A stretch of DNA of 64,000 nt from Ophthalmolycus amberensis (GCA_024529925.1 JAFEUB010000794.1:1185501-1249500), one strand, 5' to 3'; shown: positions 46,001 through 61,899, counted from the first letter of the stretch. Notes: generated from the sequence alone by a model not told the origin. Program-made: numbers and translations.

Positions 46001-47525
46001 GAGGTCTGGGGGGGCGGGGGGGCTTGGGGTTAAAGTTCACCAGAGACTCAGAAACAGGTTTACATCATTACTCGAGGTTCAAGAGTCCTTTATCTCCGAC
46101 TAGCTTTATCTAGCTTGTTGTTCTAGCGTTGTTTTCTTTCGGGTGGTATTCAGAACTTTGCTTTGCTATGAACTAGCAAACACGGTGCAAAGAGTTTGTG
46201 GCAAACAGAAAGTTAGATTCCATGTTTAGTTTTATTTAGTTTATTAAGATCCCCATTAGCTGCTGTAACAACAGGAGCTACACTTCCTTGGGTCCACATT
46301 ATGTACGTACAATACTTCAATGACAGTATTGCACGTTGCACGTCTAGTAGAACTGATCGTTCCACATAATTTCAAATAAATAAAGTGAGATAGCTTTTTA
46401 GGATCTTCAGGAGGAGAAGAAGAAAAAAAGACAGGAACTTGTTTAGCTACTCCATTCCTTGACAGAATAAATACAATGAAACATTTTATTCAAACATGTT
46501 TTACTACTTTCCGTGGTGAGGAGTTCCATGCCACGACAACGTACTGTTCTCTGCATTGAACCGGTTTTACATAAAGTAGCTTTATGTGAGAAGAGGTTTG
46601 TGTCCCGACAGGAAACTAACTGGTTTTGGTCAGATGCATTTGTTTAGCTTCAGCTGTGTTTTGATGTTATCCGTCTTTCCCCTCTCTCTCTCTCTCTCTC
46701 TGTGTGTTCCCATCGCTCACTCAGGGTTGGAGCTTTGTGATCCTCCCCATCGTCTCATGGTTGCCATGATCAGCGGCTTCTTTGCCATTTTCGCAGAGCT
46801 GCTGTTGCCGGGCCTCGCTGTTCTGTGCCGCGACTGGCCCGTTGTCCAGGCCGTGGCCACTGTGCCTCTGCTCCTGCTGCTCTCCTACTGGTGGTGAGTC
46901 CGGTTTCACGATTTGAGATGCGGAGGTGGACACACCATGTGTGTATTAAGGGAAGTTTATTATTCTACAGTGGTGCTCAGTGTACCAGTCTCACAGTTGA
47001 ATTTTGGCCTGTCTGCAGTTTGGAATTCACAATCAACCACGTCTTTAAATATATACGATCCTACTTGGAATATCCTGTGGACCACCACTCGGAGTTAGTT
47101 TAGTTTAGGTATTTATTCAGGAAGTCAGGAAGTTGCTTTTACAGAAGAGACCTGAGAACAAACATCATAACAAGACAGTTCAGTCACTCAAAGCAGAGTC
47201 GACTAAGGATGTTAAATATCTCAGCAACTTGGATAGCATGGTATGATGATGCCTTGTACGTGTCAGTGATGTCAAACAATGTTGCAATGACAACTTCTTC
47301 TTTGTTACCAAAAACAGTACCAGGGGGAAAAACTGTTCAACTGTTTGTGTCAATGTTGTACGTCTGTACATGTCCTCAGCTGTGCGTCAGTGTTTCCTGA
47401 GTCTCCTCGCTGGCTGCTGGCCACAGCTCAGATCCACCAGGTGAAGAGGAGCCTCCAGGAATTCTCCAGCAGGAATGGTGTTTGTCTGCGCGATGAAATC
47501 TACCCTGGTGAAACCCTGCTGTCAG

Positions 47526-47564
<39 letters not shown>

Positions 47565-50318
47565 CATGTGAATGAACACAGACACAAACTGGTCTGAAAG
47601 TTTTTCTTTCATGAGAAAAGTTTAAAACAAGTCATGTAATAATCCATTAAAACAGAAGACAAAACATGTGTCATTATCTTGATATAACATTGCCGAGAGC
47701 ATGAATGAAATGTCTCTTTTCATTCATGTCTCTGCACAGGAAACGGACTAAACATTTCCTGTACTACCAGAGTACAGGAAATGTTTCGTCTGTTTTAGTC
47801 ACAAAAGACTCATAACTTACAAACTCACAAAACAGACTCGCAAAGCAATACCTGTTTTTCCTTTCTCATAATATCTAGACTCCGTCCATCTTGTTCTTCA
47901 CACTTTCTGTAGGCAGAATAAATCTTGCCAACCTAAATATTGTTGATATCCTTGCTGTCATCAGAGTTCTTTTCAGTAGGTATTCCCACATGAATGCAAA
48001 TTAAGGCTGAAAATAACAATTATTTTCTACAACCAATTATTTTATATGTATGTCTTCGGCTGTTATGTTTTGTCCAACCAACAGTCCAGAACCCAAAGTC
48101 ATCCAGCTAACAATGACATAAAACACAAAGGCAGAACTTCCTCACAACAGAACAGCTACAACCAATATCTTTAAGGCATTTGTGCTAGAAAAATGACATA
48201 AACGATGAATCAAAATCAAGTTTGCCCAACATTGTTTGCTCCAGGCTGTACCGGGTAAAACCTCTAAACTTGACTGATCATGGTTCACCACATGACATGT
48301 TTAGTACTTCATCAAATCCATCTGTTGTGGAGATTATAAGTGTTTGCTTATCTGATTGACTTGGATGCAGAAGTAATATACTAATATATAAATGACATTA
48401 TTGCATAAACGTTCTGCTGAATGCATGTTTCTTTCAAGTGAATCGGTCCTCATGAAGTCTGTATTGCACAGTGATGCAAGATGTTGAATAGGATAAAAGA
48501 GGATAAGTGGGGACTGTTTGGACTGACGGCAATGTAAACCGCAGCTTGACTGGTTGGCGGAGGCTTACAACTGTAAGGTGGTGGTTCTAGTTTAAGCCAT
48601 ATGTTGATGCAATGTCATTTAGCATAGAACAATTGCAGCCACTAGTAAAATGTAAAACAAATAGGTTTTTACCACTCCTTTAAACCGTCCTGAATTACAC
48701 CCAGGCTCCATGTGGATATGTTTAATTATTCTCAGTTTTTCTTTCCCCTCTTCTTCATCTTCTAGAGATAGATTCAGCATACGGAGAAGACTGTCGGCCA
48801 GCCTACTCTTCCGTTCTGGAGCTGCGTCGGACTCGTGTTATCTGGAAGAACTGCCTCATCCTGAGCTTCACGCTGTGAGTTTGTATGCTCAGTGTGAAAA
48901 AGTAAAGTTCACCTGACTTGTCCATGAGATGCAGGCCTTCCATGTCATGATGAAAGTGCCATGCGTGTGTGTGTTGAATGTTGGGCTTCATAGTGAATGT
49001 TCTCTTCCTCTTCTCTCTCCTTCAGCTTCATTGGAACAGGGATCCAGTACTGTTTCACCAGAAACCTGCACGGTTATTCCTCCAACTTCTACTTTGTCTA
49101 CTTCCTCCGAGTGATAACCGGAGCTCTGGCCTGCATCTTCATCTGCTTGTCTGTCGATCACTTTGGTCGGCGTGGTATGCTTCTGCTCTCTGCCATCATC
49201 ACTGGGCTGTCGTCGCTGCTGCTGCTGGCCCTCACTCAGTGTAAATGACATCCTCATCTCTTGTTTGCATTAACTTCATTTTACTTTAAATAACATCTGG
49301 ATACCAGGCCAGAAAATGTTGATTATCTCAGCTGTAAATTGTGCTGCAGTTATGTTGTGCACATGAGTCTGTTGTCTTTTTTTACGTGTCAGATCTGCAC
49401 GGAGGCCTGGTGCTGGTGCTCTCCGTCGTGGGTCTGCTGTTCTCTCAAGCTCTCGCCATGCTCAGTGCGTTCTTTGCCTGTGAGGTGATGCCGACCGTGG
49501 TTCGGTAAGCGTCTGTCTGACAAAAGTGATGAGGCTGTCGATATATTTTTCTTACAGTCAACAAATCCCTTGAAAAGACCAAAATTAACGATGAATTAAT
49601 CCCACTGAGAAGTCTGGCCTGTGTTGCTGAAGCCTGATAGAGCTTGTTTTGAATGTGTATTAGTCGTGTTCAAATGCGCAATTACTTCTGTTTGAGTATC
49701 ATGTGCTAAAAACTACAGTGCCCAGAACAGTTGTAGGAACACTAAGGCTTGGGTTTAGGTCCTACAGACAGGGTATGGCAGTTGGCAAGTGTAGAGATGC
49801 AGAAAAATGTCAACACAAGATATAAAGTGATGTCTGATTATTCCGCCTTGTTGATTTCTGTTCTCCTCTTCCCTCTCTCTGCCAGAGGTGGTTGCCTTGG
49901 CCTGGTGCTGGCAGCCGGTTGTGTTGGCATGGCCGCCTCCTCCTTGATGGAGCTCCAGAATAACAGTGGCTACTTTCTCCACCATGTTGTCTTCGCCTCC
50001 TTCGCTGTCCTCTCTGTTCTCTGCATAATGCTCCTGCCTGAAAGCAAACGCAAGCCGCTCCCAGACTCCCTGAAGGACGGCGAGAGTCAACGCCGGCCTT
50101 CTCTCTTCCTGTCCCGGCCTGACAGGGACAACCTGCCGTTACTCTGCGCCCGGCCACCTTTATCAGACTACAACCCTGATAACTATTCCCGTTTGGTCTC
50201 TGCTACCAGGAGGATGTTGACTAAAGACAATTTGCCTTATAGGATCGCTGTACCAACTCGTTCCCCTCTGCTGTCACACAGTGAAACACAGGGACAAGAG
50301 AATGAGGTCATAGCTTAA
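39671..50318 (+). CDS. slc22a31: Solute carrier family 22 member 31-like transporter (9 exons)
   Basis: Exons: 39671-40060, 42791-42894, 43547-43701, 46725-46893, 47380-47525, 48766-48874, 49026-49240, 49393-49504, 49886-50318. All have GT/AG borders and sum to 1,833 bases (610 residues). This is a major facilitator of the SLC22 organic ion family. Visible are a first membrane segment (about 20-41), a large extracellular loop with N-glycosylation sequons at N66, N74, N81 and N96, the MFS signature DWLGRRR (164-170), the SLC22 motif PESPRWL (279-285) and a second DHFGRR (402-407). PESKRKPLP follows the last membrane segment (about 518), then a cytoplasmic tail. SLC22A31 is an orphan transporter. 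The symbol rests on the sequence type and its place next to ankrd11; another SLC22 member is less likely. Confidence 0.88.
40061..42790 (+). other. slc22a31: slc22a31 intron 1
   Basis: 2.7 kb, GTAAGA to CTTTGCAG. It contains an unexplained minus-strand open frame with a good acceptor (40974-41175) and a GGGGCGGACTGGCC sequence near 41539 that resembles the end of a fish transposable element. Otherwise unassigned. Confidence 0.8.
40974..41175 (-). CDS. Candidate antisense terminal exon, unrecognised
   Basis: On the minus strand a pyrimidine-rich acceptor (TTTCCTTTGTCACAG) is followed by 66 open codons starting KRRHVQRKLLLVKEAFRVSG and ending KLRGNYPQ with a TGA at 40974-40976. The frame stays open further upstream to 41354. 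The amino-acid composition looks protein-like, with a basic start and an acidic, Tyr-containing end like a cytoplasmic tail. I do not recognise the family. No partner exon with matching phase was found and no AATAAA lies close downstream, so it may be a pseudogene exon or chance. Confidence 0.25.
42895..43546 (+). other. slc22a31: slc22a31 intron 2
   Basis: The intron runs GTAAGT to GTGTTCAG. Most of it is a degenerate minisatellite. Confidence 0.85.
42945..43320 (+). repeat. Degenerate AT-rich minisatellite
   Basis: Repeated blocks built on ATGACTTTTTT-AGACATGCTATA-type words recur at roughly 35-45-base spacing (for example GTGACTTTTTTCGTCATGCT, TATGACTTTTTTGAAAACGT, ATGACTTTTTTAGACATACT). 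Copies are diverged, so the exact unit is uncertain. Confidence 0.55.
43547..43701 (+). CDS. slc22a31: slc22a31 exon 3
   Basis: It encodes the rest of the MFS signature (LGRRR) and a strongly hydrophobic region including LLSISLSSLLGVAVCLSNSV and LLLRLSQGAMLAGVLLSSYI, two membrane segments. The donor is GCCA|GTGAGT, phase 1. Confidence 0.88.
43702..46724 (+). other. slc22a31: slc22a31 intron 3
   Basis: 3.0 kb of largely AT-rich noncoding sequence. It contains a short CA repeat (about 45737-45755), a repeat fragment near 46222-46400 and a CT repeat (about 46681-46701) feeding the acceptor polypyrimidine tract. No gene is supported. Confidence 0.8.
46222..46400 (-). repeat. Interspersed repeat fragment, probably LINE 3' end
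   Basis: TTTATTAAGATCCCCATTAG, then CTGCTGTAACAACAGGAGCT and CTTCCTTGGGTCCAC match a common fish repeat end in reverse orientation (from memory). The limits and family are uncertain. Confidence 0.5.
46725..47525 (+). CDS. slc22a31: slc22a31 exons 4 and 5
   Basis: Exon 4 (46725-46893) encodes LELCDPPHRLMVAMISGFFA and two hydrophobic segments ending LLLLLSYWW. Exon 5 (47380-47525) encodes the family motif PESPRWLLATAQIHQVKRSL and part of the large intracellular loop. The intron between is 486 bases. The exon 5 donor TCAG|GTACAC runs straight into a CA repeat. Confidence 0.88.
47528..47560 (+). repeat. CA repeat at the slc22a31 exon 5 donor
   Basis: An AC repeat of 16.5 units begins at intron position +3, directly after the GT of the donor. 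In RNA this is a CA repeat, the binding target of hnRNP L. Confidence 0.97.
47749..47785. repeat. Near-perfect inverted repeat (hairpin)
   Basis: ACATTTCCTGTACT (about 47751-47764) and AGTACAGGAAATGT (about 47770-47783) are perfect reverse complements with a loop of about five bases. As RNA this would fold into a stable 14-bp stem. It could be the remains of a small transposable element or a chance palindrome; no longer stem is visible. Confidence 0.75.
48005..48240 (-). mobile_element. Degraded hAT-like relic, reverse orientation
   Basis: AAAATAACAATTATTTTCTA, then TTTTGTCCAACCAACAGTCC and AGAACCCAAAGTCATCCAGC are the reverse complement of the block order seen in the relic at 15920-16075, extended by sequence typical of the same fish family. 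Confidence 0.6.
48766..49504 (+). CDS. slc22a31: slc22a31 exons 6-8
   Basis: Exons 48766-48874, 49026-49240 and 49393-49504. They encode the end of the intracellular loop (RTRVIWKNCLILSFT), membrane segments including YFVYFLRVITGALACIFICL, the second MFS-type motif DHFGRRGMLL, and LSAFFACEVMPTVVR. Phases 1, 2, 1 and 2 fit across all junctions. Confidence 0.88.
49886..50318 (+). CDS. slc22a31: slc22a31 exon 9: last membrane segments and C-tail
   Basis: It begins GGCLGLVLAAGCVGMAASSL, then VVFASFAVLSVLCIMLLPES, followed by a polar tail of about 90 residues ending QENEVIA with stop at 50316-50318. The tail is long and Ser/Arg-rich, probably cytoplasmic. Confidence 0.88.
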
Positions 50319-51990
50319 CTCTGTTGACGGAGCCTCCTCATCCTCCTCATCCTCCTCCTCTGTACAGACGTGGATTATCTGTCCTCCTTCATACCTCTAT
50401 AGACGGTTTACCATCGTCCTTCATTTAATTATTTTCTAAGTCATTGGTTGGTCATAACCCAACTGAAGAACTGACCTGGGCTCAGATGGAGTGCACTTCA
50501 GAGCGATGGCTCCAAGTTTGTCAATTTTCAGTCTCCTCTTGTTGCATTTGACACTTGAAGCCCATTGCTGTGCTGTGTTATTTTCTCCCTTCATTATGCG
50601 CTGAAAAGCAGTGGCCTTCTTTAGCTAAAGGTTTTTGTCGTCCAAACCTCGGGTGAGGGTTGAACTGTAACATTGCATGTTATGCGTGTTCCTATGTGGC
50701 GAATTCCCTTAAATATGCTCGCACTCTTTGGCCAATGCAGTGGAGGTCACACTGCTGGTCTGTGTAGGGGCATTCAAACTGAATAGTCAGACACTAGTTT
50801 CACCAGAGAAGCTCGCTCAATCGTGTGGATGCTGGAGATCATGTGAGCTGCAGTCCGTTGTCCACTTATTAGCTGCTCATGCACTTTCCACGAGTCTGTC
50901 CGTCTGATTCACCAGCAGTGCGTCAGTGCTGAGAGGATCCCGAGGACACACTCAACTAGGTCTTTGTGGAGTCTTGTTATACTTGTGAAGCACACAAGAG
51001 GGCGCTTAATGATGCTGGTCATTGAATATGAGGCCGGAGTCAAAGGAAACTATTTCACTGGGAAGAATTTGGAAAATAACACCAGATATCAAGCCAGTGA
51101 ATTCTGTTTATTCTGTAGCCCACTGTGTTACAAACTGATTTAAAGGTGCTATTTTTGCATTACGTGTCTCTTGAAACGACGCCAATACATTGGCAATGTA
51201 CCAACTACTGTAACTGGCAGACAAAATGTAATCCCCTCTCTGTCTTGTAATGATTAAGTTGTGTCCTTTTGTTATATATAAAAGATAAGTATTAAGAAAA
51301 GTGTGGTTGAAAAGCTTTAAAATTCAGCAGTACCAACTTTAACTGAAGGGGATTAGATATTTTCACAATAACGGCCTAATACAACCGTAGGTGTAGAGTA
51401 GTTTGTTACTGAGAGGATGATGAAAATGTCACGGTTGCCTTAAATAATAGGAGAAAAACACACCACTGGTTCGGCCTATAGAAGATTTGGTGTAATAGTT
51501 CGCTAAATGTGCTAAAGATGCTTTTGTATCGACTGAAACTCGTCCAGTTGGTCAGAGAAAATCATGTATTGTTTTTTGATGTTAACTCTTTTCATGTCCT
51601 TAATTCTCAATGTCCTTATCAAGTGAAAAACCTTAGTGACGAAGAGCTGTTGCCTTGTTTGTATCCTAACCTTCGGGTCAGATGTTCCTACCAGCCGAAA
51701 GCGTAAATTACATTCAAAACATGCAAATCACCAGAACTTTGGGTTGAGATGTTTTGCGTCTCCTTAGTTGTTACCCTCTCAGACCACTAGATGGAGCTAT
51801 GCACTGTACTACCTCAGGTGGAAATGTCAGTAATCAGATGTTGAGGAATAATAGTGTGTGTGTGTGTATTCAGATTACACTGGTGTATCATTGTCATCAC
51901 ACGCCAACATTTGCCCACAGCAGTCTCTATCTGACAGTGTTATGGTGAGATAAAACAGATGGAGGAGATCAATAAACTGAACTTGGTCCG
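50319..51990 (+). other. slc22a31: Probable slc22a31 3' UTR
   Basis: The nearest clear AATAAA downstream of the stop is at 51971-51976, followed by a GT-rich stretch (GTTGCTGTCTTTGTTTTCCTG). That would make a 3' UTR of about 1.65 kb ending about 280 bases from the convergent dpep1 stop codon. No coding frame is supported. Confidence 0.5.
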
Positions 51991-52268
51991 ACATGATAAT
52001 CACCGTGTTGCTGTCTTTGTTTTCCTGATAACTGTAAAACTGTTGGGCCAGTTTTTTGGTCAATTGTAGTAAAGCTAACCTGCAGAAAACCTTTAAAATC
52101 AGATAAAAACAAGCTGTTCATAAAAACATAAAAACAGTAAAGTGAAACTATCTAGTGATTCTGAGAACAGAGAGCATCTGTGGAAATCATCCCGACATTT
52201 AAATCAGACTATTAGTACTCGCAGACAAATTCGTCACGTACATACCATCAGCTGTCGTGATGAGCAGC

Positions 52269-57216
<4,948 letters not shown>

Positions 57217-59100
57217 TTCTCAAACTTTGACACACTGTTAAACGCACTGCTCTTCTTTTTCTTTGTGTGCCTAAACTTTCTTCTTTGTTAGCTCATTCGC
57301 AAGATCTTGACCTTTCTTTAACGTCTGAGTAATCCTGATTCCACTAACTGCTGTTTAAACGGGTTTCTCTACGGGTTACCGGTTCCCATTCTTTCAGATT
57401 CTCTCTCCAGCTTTCAGTCCGTTTCTGTCCGATTACACCTTTGAAGATTAACTCATCGCTCCTCCTCTGTCTCTCTCCTGTTTCTCATTACAGCGTCTGC
57501 AGTCATAAATGCAAGCACAGTAGCTTAACAATTCTTACAATCTCTACACCTGTTAAACATTGCATGTTGGTTAATGTGTTATGCACCTTTTGACTGCTTC
57601 TCCCACATTTCAGAACATGTGCTTTGGACGAGAATATCTTACAGTTTTAAATGTATTGTTCCAGAACTGCTTAGCAGAACCAGCACAGCAGTCTGGAGCA
57701 CATTAACCATCTTTAGGGTGAAGACAAGTGATGAGGAGTTTCATACAAAGTCACACATATGTAGAAGAGATGTATACTATAGATTCTCACATAAACTAAA
57801 TCTCAATAAATACATTTTGCTACACAGCTTGAATGATATGAGGAAGAGACCCTGTACAATAAGGGTGCATGTGTTTATATGAATATTCTTATTTTGCTTA
57901 TTCTCAACAAATTCTGTGAAAGGTGATACTCCAAGTGACGAATCCACAGAGAATTATCGCCCAACTCTGCAGTTTTCCTCAGCTCATGTTTCTTTCTCAT
58001 TGTCCATGTTTTCAGCTGTTTTCAGTAAAAGGCCGAATAACACAACTGTACGCTACCTGACAAACAACAAACAGCTACTAACAGCGAAAGAGAGAGCCAG
58101 CTATGTTTCTCAGGAGTTGTTGAAGACAAAACAGAGATATTAGATGAGTGAATATTGGACTGGTGTTATAGGGGGAATTTAAATGAATGATAATGTTGCT
58201 CTGTAAATGCTGGACGTGCAAATAACTGCTTGAATGTTCGGCAGAACAACGTGACAATGTTGTGGTTTTGCTTGTTTCTGCTGCCGTCAATGAACTTCCC
58301 TGACAAAAACAATGTTTAAACATGTTCATGTCATGCCAAAATGAAGCTGAATTAATACAGAAATCTAACACAGAACACCTGACTGCACATAAATTAAACA
58401 TTATGGGGCACTGTACAAACATTCAGTATTTCATTTGGACTTTAAGGACTGTATATATACATGTAAACACAGACGCTCACACACACATATATATCCGGCT
58501 CATACACACAACAGTTACCGGTTCATTGGATGATAATTGAGAGCCTTGTGTAATGATTACAATGACAGGGATTCTCTTCATGCTGAATATGCACTAAGAG
58601 CTTAATCTACATGTAGATATGTATATGTAGAACAACAGATGAGATGCCCTTCTGTCAGCATTGATTTACTGCTTCTATCGACTCCACCTTCTTATCTTCA
58701 AGGCTGTTCTTCAAATGAGTCAATAAAGATGACGATCTCCAGGAAATGACGCCCACTTGAGTGGGTCAAAGAGTAACATATGAATTATTCAGATTTCAGA
58801 ATTCATATGTTTTATGTACAGTTTTTATTTTATTTCATACTTCCCACCTCATTTCAGTGAATGAACATCGAAAATCAACAAAGTCAAGCAGCAGAGAAGA
58901 CTATTTAAGGGTTGACTTATACCGTACGTGTCCAAGCATCACTGACATGAAGACTGAGGCGATGATGTAGTCGACAGCCTTTACCCATCAAACACCGACT
59001 GTTCTCATTCTCCAGCTGCCTCCTGAAAAATAATGCCCACAGTGAGATGATGTCATTCGTCACCTCATATGTTTACAGAGTTCTAGACCAGAGGTAAAGT
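57217..59100. other. Upstream side of dpep1; unassigned
   Basis: The first few hundred bases should hold the dpep1 5' UTR and promoter (transcribed leftward), but no TATA box or clear start site could be placed. Further right the DNA is AT-rich with scattered short open frames that have no recognisable domains. Confidence 0.55.
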
Positions 59101-59104
59101 TGGT

Positions 59105-59148
<44 letters not shown>
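59105..59148. repeat. AGAT tetranucleotide microsatellite
   Basis: About eleven perfect AGAT units. It directly precedes the reverse-oriented LINE-like fragment and may be that element's tandem 3' tail. Confidence 0.95.
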
Positions 59149-59480
59149 GACTTTATTTCAGACTCGGGGTCCATACAGACAGATACATACAAAGACAGAC
59201 ACAAACAATAAAAGTACATAGGCCTAGCAATGCCTTACAAAGAGACAGCTGTACCAATGTCGCCACAGCTGGGACTGGTAGCGTGTGGTACTAAGCATTA
59301 TGTTGGTTAAAACAAGTATGATCCCATTTACAGAGTCATTCAGTCTACAGATGAATTTGTACATGAGATTTCTTAAAACTGTTTGGAAAGTGTTGACTCG
59401 TGCAGCCACAAACATTTCACTGGCACTACTCCATCTCGGTCTCTTTAAAAGTATTCTCATGGCGTCATTGTACGCTACTT
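59105..59480 (-). mobile_element. LINE-like 3' fragment, reverse orientation
   Basis: After the AGAT tail, GACTTTATTTCAGACTCGGGG, then GCCTAGCAATGCCTTACAAA, CGCCACAGCTGGGACTGGTA and ACAAACATTTCACTGGCACT match a repeat widely seen in fish genomes (from memory). A tandem tail at one end and 5' truncation at the other fit a non-LTR element inserted on the minus strand. Family not named. Confidence 0.55.
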
Positions 59481-59860
59481 GAAGTCTCAGGTGGGCACTC
59501 AGACTTTTCGCCAGCAGGACCTCTACTCACCAGCATGTCCTGTGAACGTAATGGGGAGAGACATGGTACAGACAATGAGTGCTGTGATCCTGTGTGGTCC
59601 TCTTGGACTACAAGTGACATTGAGAGACGGTACAATCCTCCACTGCAATGAACATGTTATGTACAGCTCAAAGAACATGTTGCTGTAGTCTGAACAGCAG
59701 CCTCCCACCTTTGCAGCAGAAATCTTTTGGGGCCTGTTACAGCCTGAAACACCTGAGAAAGGAGGCATTATTTCCTTTTCCAGCTTTGGAAGCCCTGGAT
59801 TGCACAGCTTGCTCCATATGCTCCTCCAGCTGATCCCCTCCATGTCACCCTGAATTACTT
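59480..59860 (+). pseudogene. Endogenous retrovirus protease C-terminal remnant
   Basis: A frame here contains CPVNVMGRDMV, which corresponds to the C-terminal (L)LGRDLL-type motif of retroviral proteases. The catalytic DTG region that should precede it is missing. The frame stops at 59686-59688, and pol-like sequence continues in another frame to about 59840, so at least one frame change is present. Confidence 0.6.
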
Positions 59861-59876
59861 ACGCGCGCCTGACGAT

Positions 59877-60284
59877 TTGTACACAGAGGCTTTTGAATCT
59901 GAACTTGCAGGAGGTGTTTGCCACATAGCATCACCTTGTTTGTTTGTGGAAAAAGAGGGTGTTGTTGCTGCAGTTACCTTAACAGAAGAACAGCTAAAAT
60001 GGTATGAATTATCAGAAAACAGCTCTCCTCACGTCTCTCTGGCTCTGCATGCCAGGCATGAAGCCAGGCAATTGGGCCCAATGACTAAAAGAATGTCTCA
60101 GTTAACGGATTGGCAGCCTACTCAGTGCCCTGCCATCATGTTTTCACCTTCAGATAACAGCTGGAAGATTACGCATCACACACGTGACACAGTTGTTTTG
60201 CAACAAACCACAGTGGACCGGTTTCATGGTCGCGAGAGAACAAACCACCCACACACCGAATACTATGTTTGCTACACTCCCTGA
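59877..60284 (+). pseudogene. Endogenous retrovirus pol, linker between protease and RT
   Basis: An open frame of 135 codons from 59877 with retroviral pol-like composition upstream of the reverse transcriptase fingers. It ends at a stop at 60282-60284 while the reverse transcriptase continues in a different frame that opens at 60184, indicating another frame disruption. Confidence 0.5.
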
Positions 60285-61044
60285 TTCTCTTTGGTCCACC
60301 TCCCCTACGGATGTGGGCCACTGCACACACACATCGGTTTCATTTGCACTCGAGGCGAATATGCAGCCTATTTGGAGGAGACAATATCCTCTCAAACCTG
60401 AAGCGGAAGCAGGTATTAAAGACACGATTGATGGCCTATTGAAAGCGGGTGTTTTGGTTCCTTGCCATTCACCGTGGAACACACCGATTCTCCCTGTCCC
60501 AAAACCTAACACTGATAAATACAGAATGGTTCATGACTTAAGGTTGATTAACAAAATAATCACCACACAGTCTATGTCCGTGCCCAACCCTTACACTGCT
60601 CTCTCATCATTGTCTCCCGCTCACTCGCATTTCACTGTCATTGACCTCGCAAATGCATTTTTCTGTCTTCCACTTGACCCAACCTTACAAGAGGTTTTTG
60701 CATTGACTTTCCAGGGACAGCAGTACACATACACCAGACTGCCACAAGGCTCAGTTCTCTCGCCAGGACTGTTTAACCAACATTTGAAACATGACTTGTC
60801 AACTCTTGAACTTCCTGAGGACGTACTGTTAATTCAATATGTGGACGACTTACTGATTGCTGCTCCATCAGCAGAGACATGCATGAGTGCAAGCCACCAG
60901 GTGCTCGCACGATTGGCTGAGTGCGGGTTTAAAGTAAGCAAAACTAAGGTTCAACTCTGCAGACAGGTTGTTGCCTTCTTAGACCGAGTCATGAGCCATC
61001 CACTTTCACTGAGCATGGTGTTATGGCATGGTGTTATGGTGTAA
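60184..61044 (+). pseudogene. Endogenous retrovirus reverse transcriptase
   Basis: An open frame of 286 codons, without an ATG at its start. Reverse transcriptase motifs are visible in order: QYPLKPEAEAGI, GVLVPCHSPWNTPILPVPKP, the motif A aspartate in FTVIDLANAFF, LPQGSVLSPGLFN and the catalytic YVDD at 60838-60849. The fingers and palm are present. The thumb, connection and RNase H that should follow are missing, since the frame ends 24 bases before the integrase frame begins. Confidence 0.88.
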
Positions 61045-61068
61045 CATACAGCAGGACTTATCCCTCTA

Positions 61069-61899
61069 TTGATAAAACAAGCACATGGGGTTACTCATAG
61101 TGGAAGAAAACAAACATTGACAAACATGGAGCTACATTGGTGGCATCCTTACCGAAAAGCAATGATACAGCAATATGTAATTGATTGTAAAATATGTAAT
61201 GAACATAATGCTAAACCAACAGTAAAAACAACCATGGGCAGCTATCCAGTTCCTACAGCGCCATGGCAAGAAATAATGATCGATTATACAGACATGGGAC
61301 AAGAACAACGAGTTGGGGGTCACAGGTTCATGTTAGTAATAGTCGACTGTTTCTCAAAGTGGGTGGAGGCAGTCCCCACTAAAAAAGAGGATGCCGCGTC
61401 AGTGATAAAATATTTGGTAAATCAACATATCCCTAGGCTTGGACTCCCTATGAGGATAAGATCGGATAATGGTACACATTTTTCAAGCAAGGACCTAAAA
61501 AAGGTAGAGGCTGTGTTAAACATAACGCACTCTTACGGTTCAGTGTATCACCTGGAGTCCCAGGGGAAGGTGGAGAGAGCAAACAGAACTCTCAAGGACA
61601 AATTGTCAAAAGCCTGCAGAGAAACCGGCCTCCATTGGGTGGAGGCATTACCACATGTACTAATGAGCATTAGATCATCAATAAACAGCAGTACAGGTTT
61701 CTCTCCCCATGAATTAGTAACAGGAAGAAGGATGCCAGGACCGGCATCCAGTGGCCCTCTGAAGGAGCCTGTAGAGCTATCATGTATAGAGGGTAAAGTA
61801 TACTATGATGCACTAACAATATTGGTAGCTTCCCTCTCTCAACAGGTGCAGAATCAGCAGAGGCAAGCCAAGGATCGGGCTCCCCCAGCGGAACCGTGA
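61069..61899 (+). pseudogene. Endogenous retrovirus integrase
   Basis: An open frame of 276 codons that starts within pol. An N-terminal zinc-binding pattern (HGVTH ... CKICN) and the DDE core are visible: first Asp in MIDYTDM, second in RSDNGTHF and Glu in GKVERANR. The three catalytic residues are in place. The frame stops at 61897-61899, while sequence typical of the C-terminal GPY/F domain continues in another frame to about 62071. Confidence 0.88.

Larger units (their letters stand above)
47561..48765 (+). other. slc22a31: slc22a31 intron 5 remainder
   Basis: Noncoding. It contains a reverse-oriented hAT relic at about 48005-48240 and a self-complementary stretch near 47740-47785, where AACATTTCCTGTACT is followed by AGTACAGGAAATGTTT. 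The acceptor is TCTTCTAG. Confidence 0.75.

Noticed and set aside
61132..61323. Minus-strand frames across the retroviral integrase
   Set aside because: Antisense shadows of the integrase coding sequence.
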